Below are positions 63,363 to 64,000 of a stretch of DNA of 64,000 nt, piece by piece. The DNA is from Pontederia crassipes. Its lineage: Eukaryota > Streptophyta > Magnoliopsida > Commelinales > Pontederiaceae. How positions within the stretch are numbered: the first letter of the stretch is position 1; every line of letters begins with the position of its first letter. Location of the stretch: the NCBI GenBank assembly GCA_030549335.1, contig CM060187.1:55324203-55388202 (forward strand). Direction: 5' to 3'. The translations under genes and the position numbers were made by a program. The notes below the pieces were generated by a model. That model worked only from the letters and a program-made list of their open reading frames with translations. It ran no database searches and was not told the origin of the DNA.

Positions 63363-64000
63363 GAAGGTATCAGAGCCTAAGGAGAGGCACTTCTTAGCTG
63401 TCTCTAATAGATAGAATTGAGTTCATGTGCAACTGTCACGAGCAACCACTGCAGCCATCCAGTAGGGTTAAGTAAGTATTGAATTGTGCTACGTATTATT
63501 GAGCTCACACTTATGAATTTTATTGTTATTGTTGTGTGAGAACAGACTCCTCCTAAGATGGTATTTCCGAAGCAGATACCACGAGCTCCCAGAAGTGGGC
63601 TACAGCGGGTCGGTCAGGAGGCCCAAGGTTCTCAACCTAATAATCAACGTGCCCTGAACCAAGAAATGAGTAGACAACAAGTACATGGCTTCCAAGTGGA
63701 ACAGGCCCAGGCTAATGGGTACCGAGAGGAACAACTGAGACAGGGACTACTACAATCGGAGTTCCACTCCGTGCACACTGAGTACTCGAGTCCCAATGTG
63801 CCACCACATCATGATCGTAAAGACACCATTGAGCGGTTCCTCAGATTGCAGCCCCCTCAGTTCAGCGGGAAGGGTGACTTTGAGAATGCAGAGGAATGGA
63901 TTGAGGAGATAGAACAGATATTTCTTGAGATGGATTGCGGCGAGGATCGCAAGATAATTTACGCTACCAGAAAACTGACGGCAGAGGCCAGAGATTGGTG
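63363..64000 (+). mobile_element. Start of a second chromovirus internal region, cut by the window end
   Basis: The sequence after the second LTR repeats 56084-56721 base for base as far as I can compare. It includes the GGTATCAGAGCC primer site, the untranslated leader and a gag start at 63559 ([14 protein letters not shown]) that runs off the window. The element is therefore arranged as LTR-internal-LTR-internal. Confidence 0.93.

Overview
The window is nuclear DNA of a flowering plant. It is AT-rich and intron-bearing, and carries plant-only or plant-expanded families: a TRICHOME BIREFRINGENCE-LIKE (TBL) acyltransferase, a GDSL lipase, a PLIP-type plastid lipase and secreted DUF7731-like proteins. 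Plant LTR, hAT and Mutator-like elements fill much of the rest. The species cannot be fixed from sequence alone; GC-rich first exons hint weakly at a monocot.

Layout. 1-4222 is intergenic. 4223-11224 (+) is a six-exon TBL gene whose second intron holds a decayed Tnt1-like Copia element (4833-9688). The host reading frame also has a TGA where the family has a conserved Cys. 13640-15528 (-) is an intact five-exon GDSL esterase/lipase. 16485-20221 is a Dart-like hAT transposon with a perfect 8-bp target duplication and an internal inversion that puts the two halves of its transposase on opposite strands. 21608-22588 and 25053-25860 (-) are two small secreted Cys-rich proteins, ancient tandem paralogues with the same intron positions at the start of the gene. 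22.6-33 kb is repeat-rich, with microsatellites and a group of long-inverted-repeat (foldback, Mutator-like) elements, the best at 27503-28548 with a perfect 10-bp target duplication and a GC-rich hairpin core.

33806-37450 (+) is a complete five-exon PLIP2-like plastid lipase and 46301-49078 (-) a complete three-exon TPR protein with a J-like domain lacking HPD. From memory, the Arabidopsis counterparts are also neighbours (At1g02660/At1g02650), so this pair looks like old conserved synteny. Between them lie microsatellites, a weak foldback element, an orphan promoter-like segment and an unrecognised exon pair. 49.1-53.5 kb is intergenic with a GC-rich island.

53513 to the window end is a young Tekay/Del-type Gypsy (chromovirus) retrotransposon: LTR, a single long gag-pol frame, LTR, and then a second internal region running off the end, so the array is LTR-internal-LTR-internal.

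No operon-like or defence system is present. The host genes act separately: cell-wall polysaccharide acetylation (TBL), secreted ester hydrolysis (GDSL), plastid lipid hydrolysis (PLIP) and a TPR/J-like scaffold. I see no wholly new biological system; the most unusual structures are the rearranged hAT, the hairpin-core foldback elements and the tandem chromovirus.
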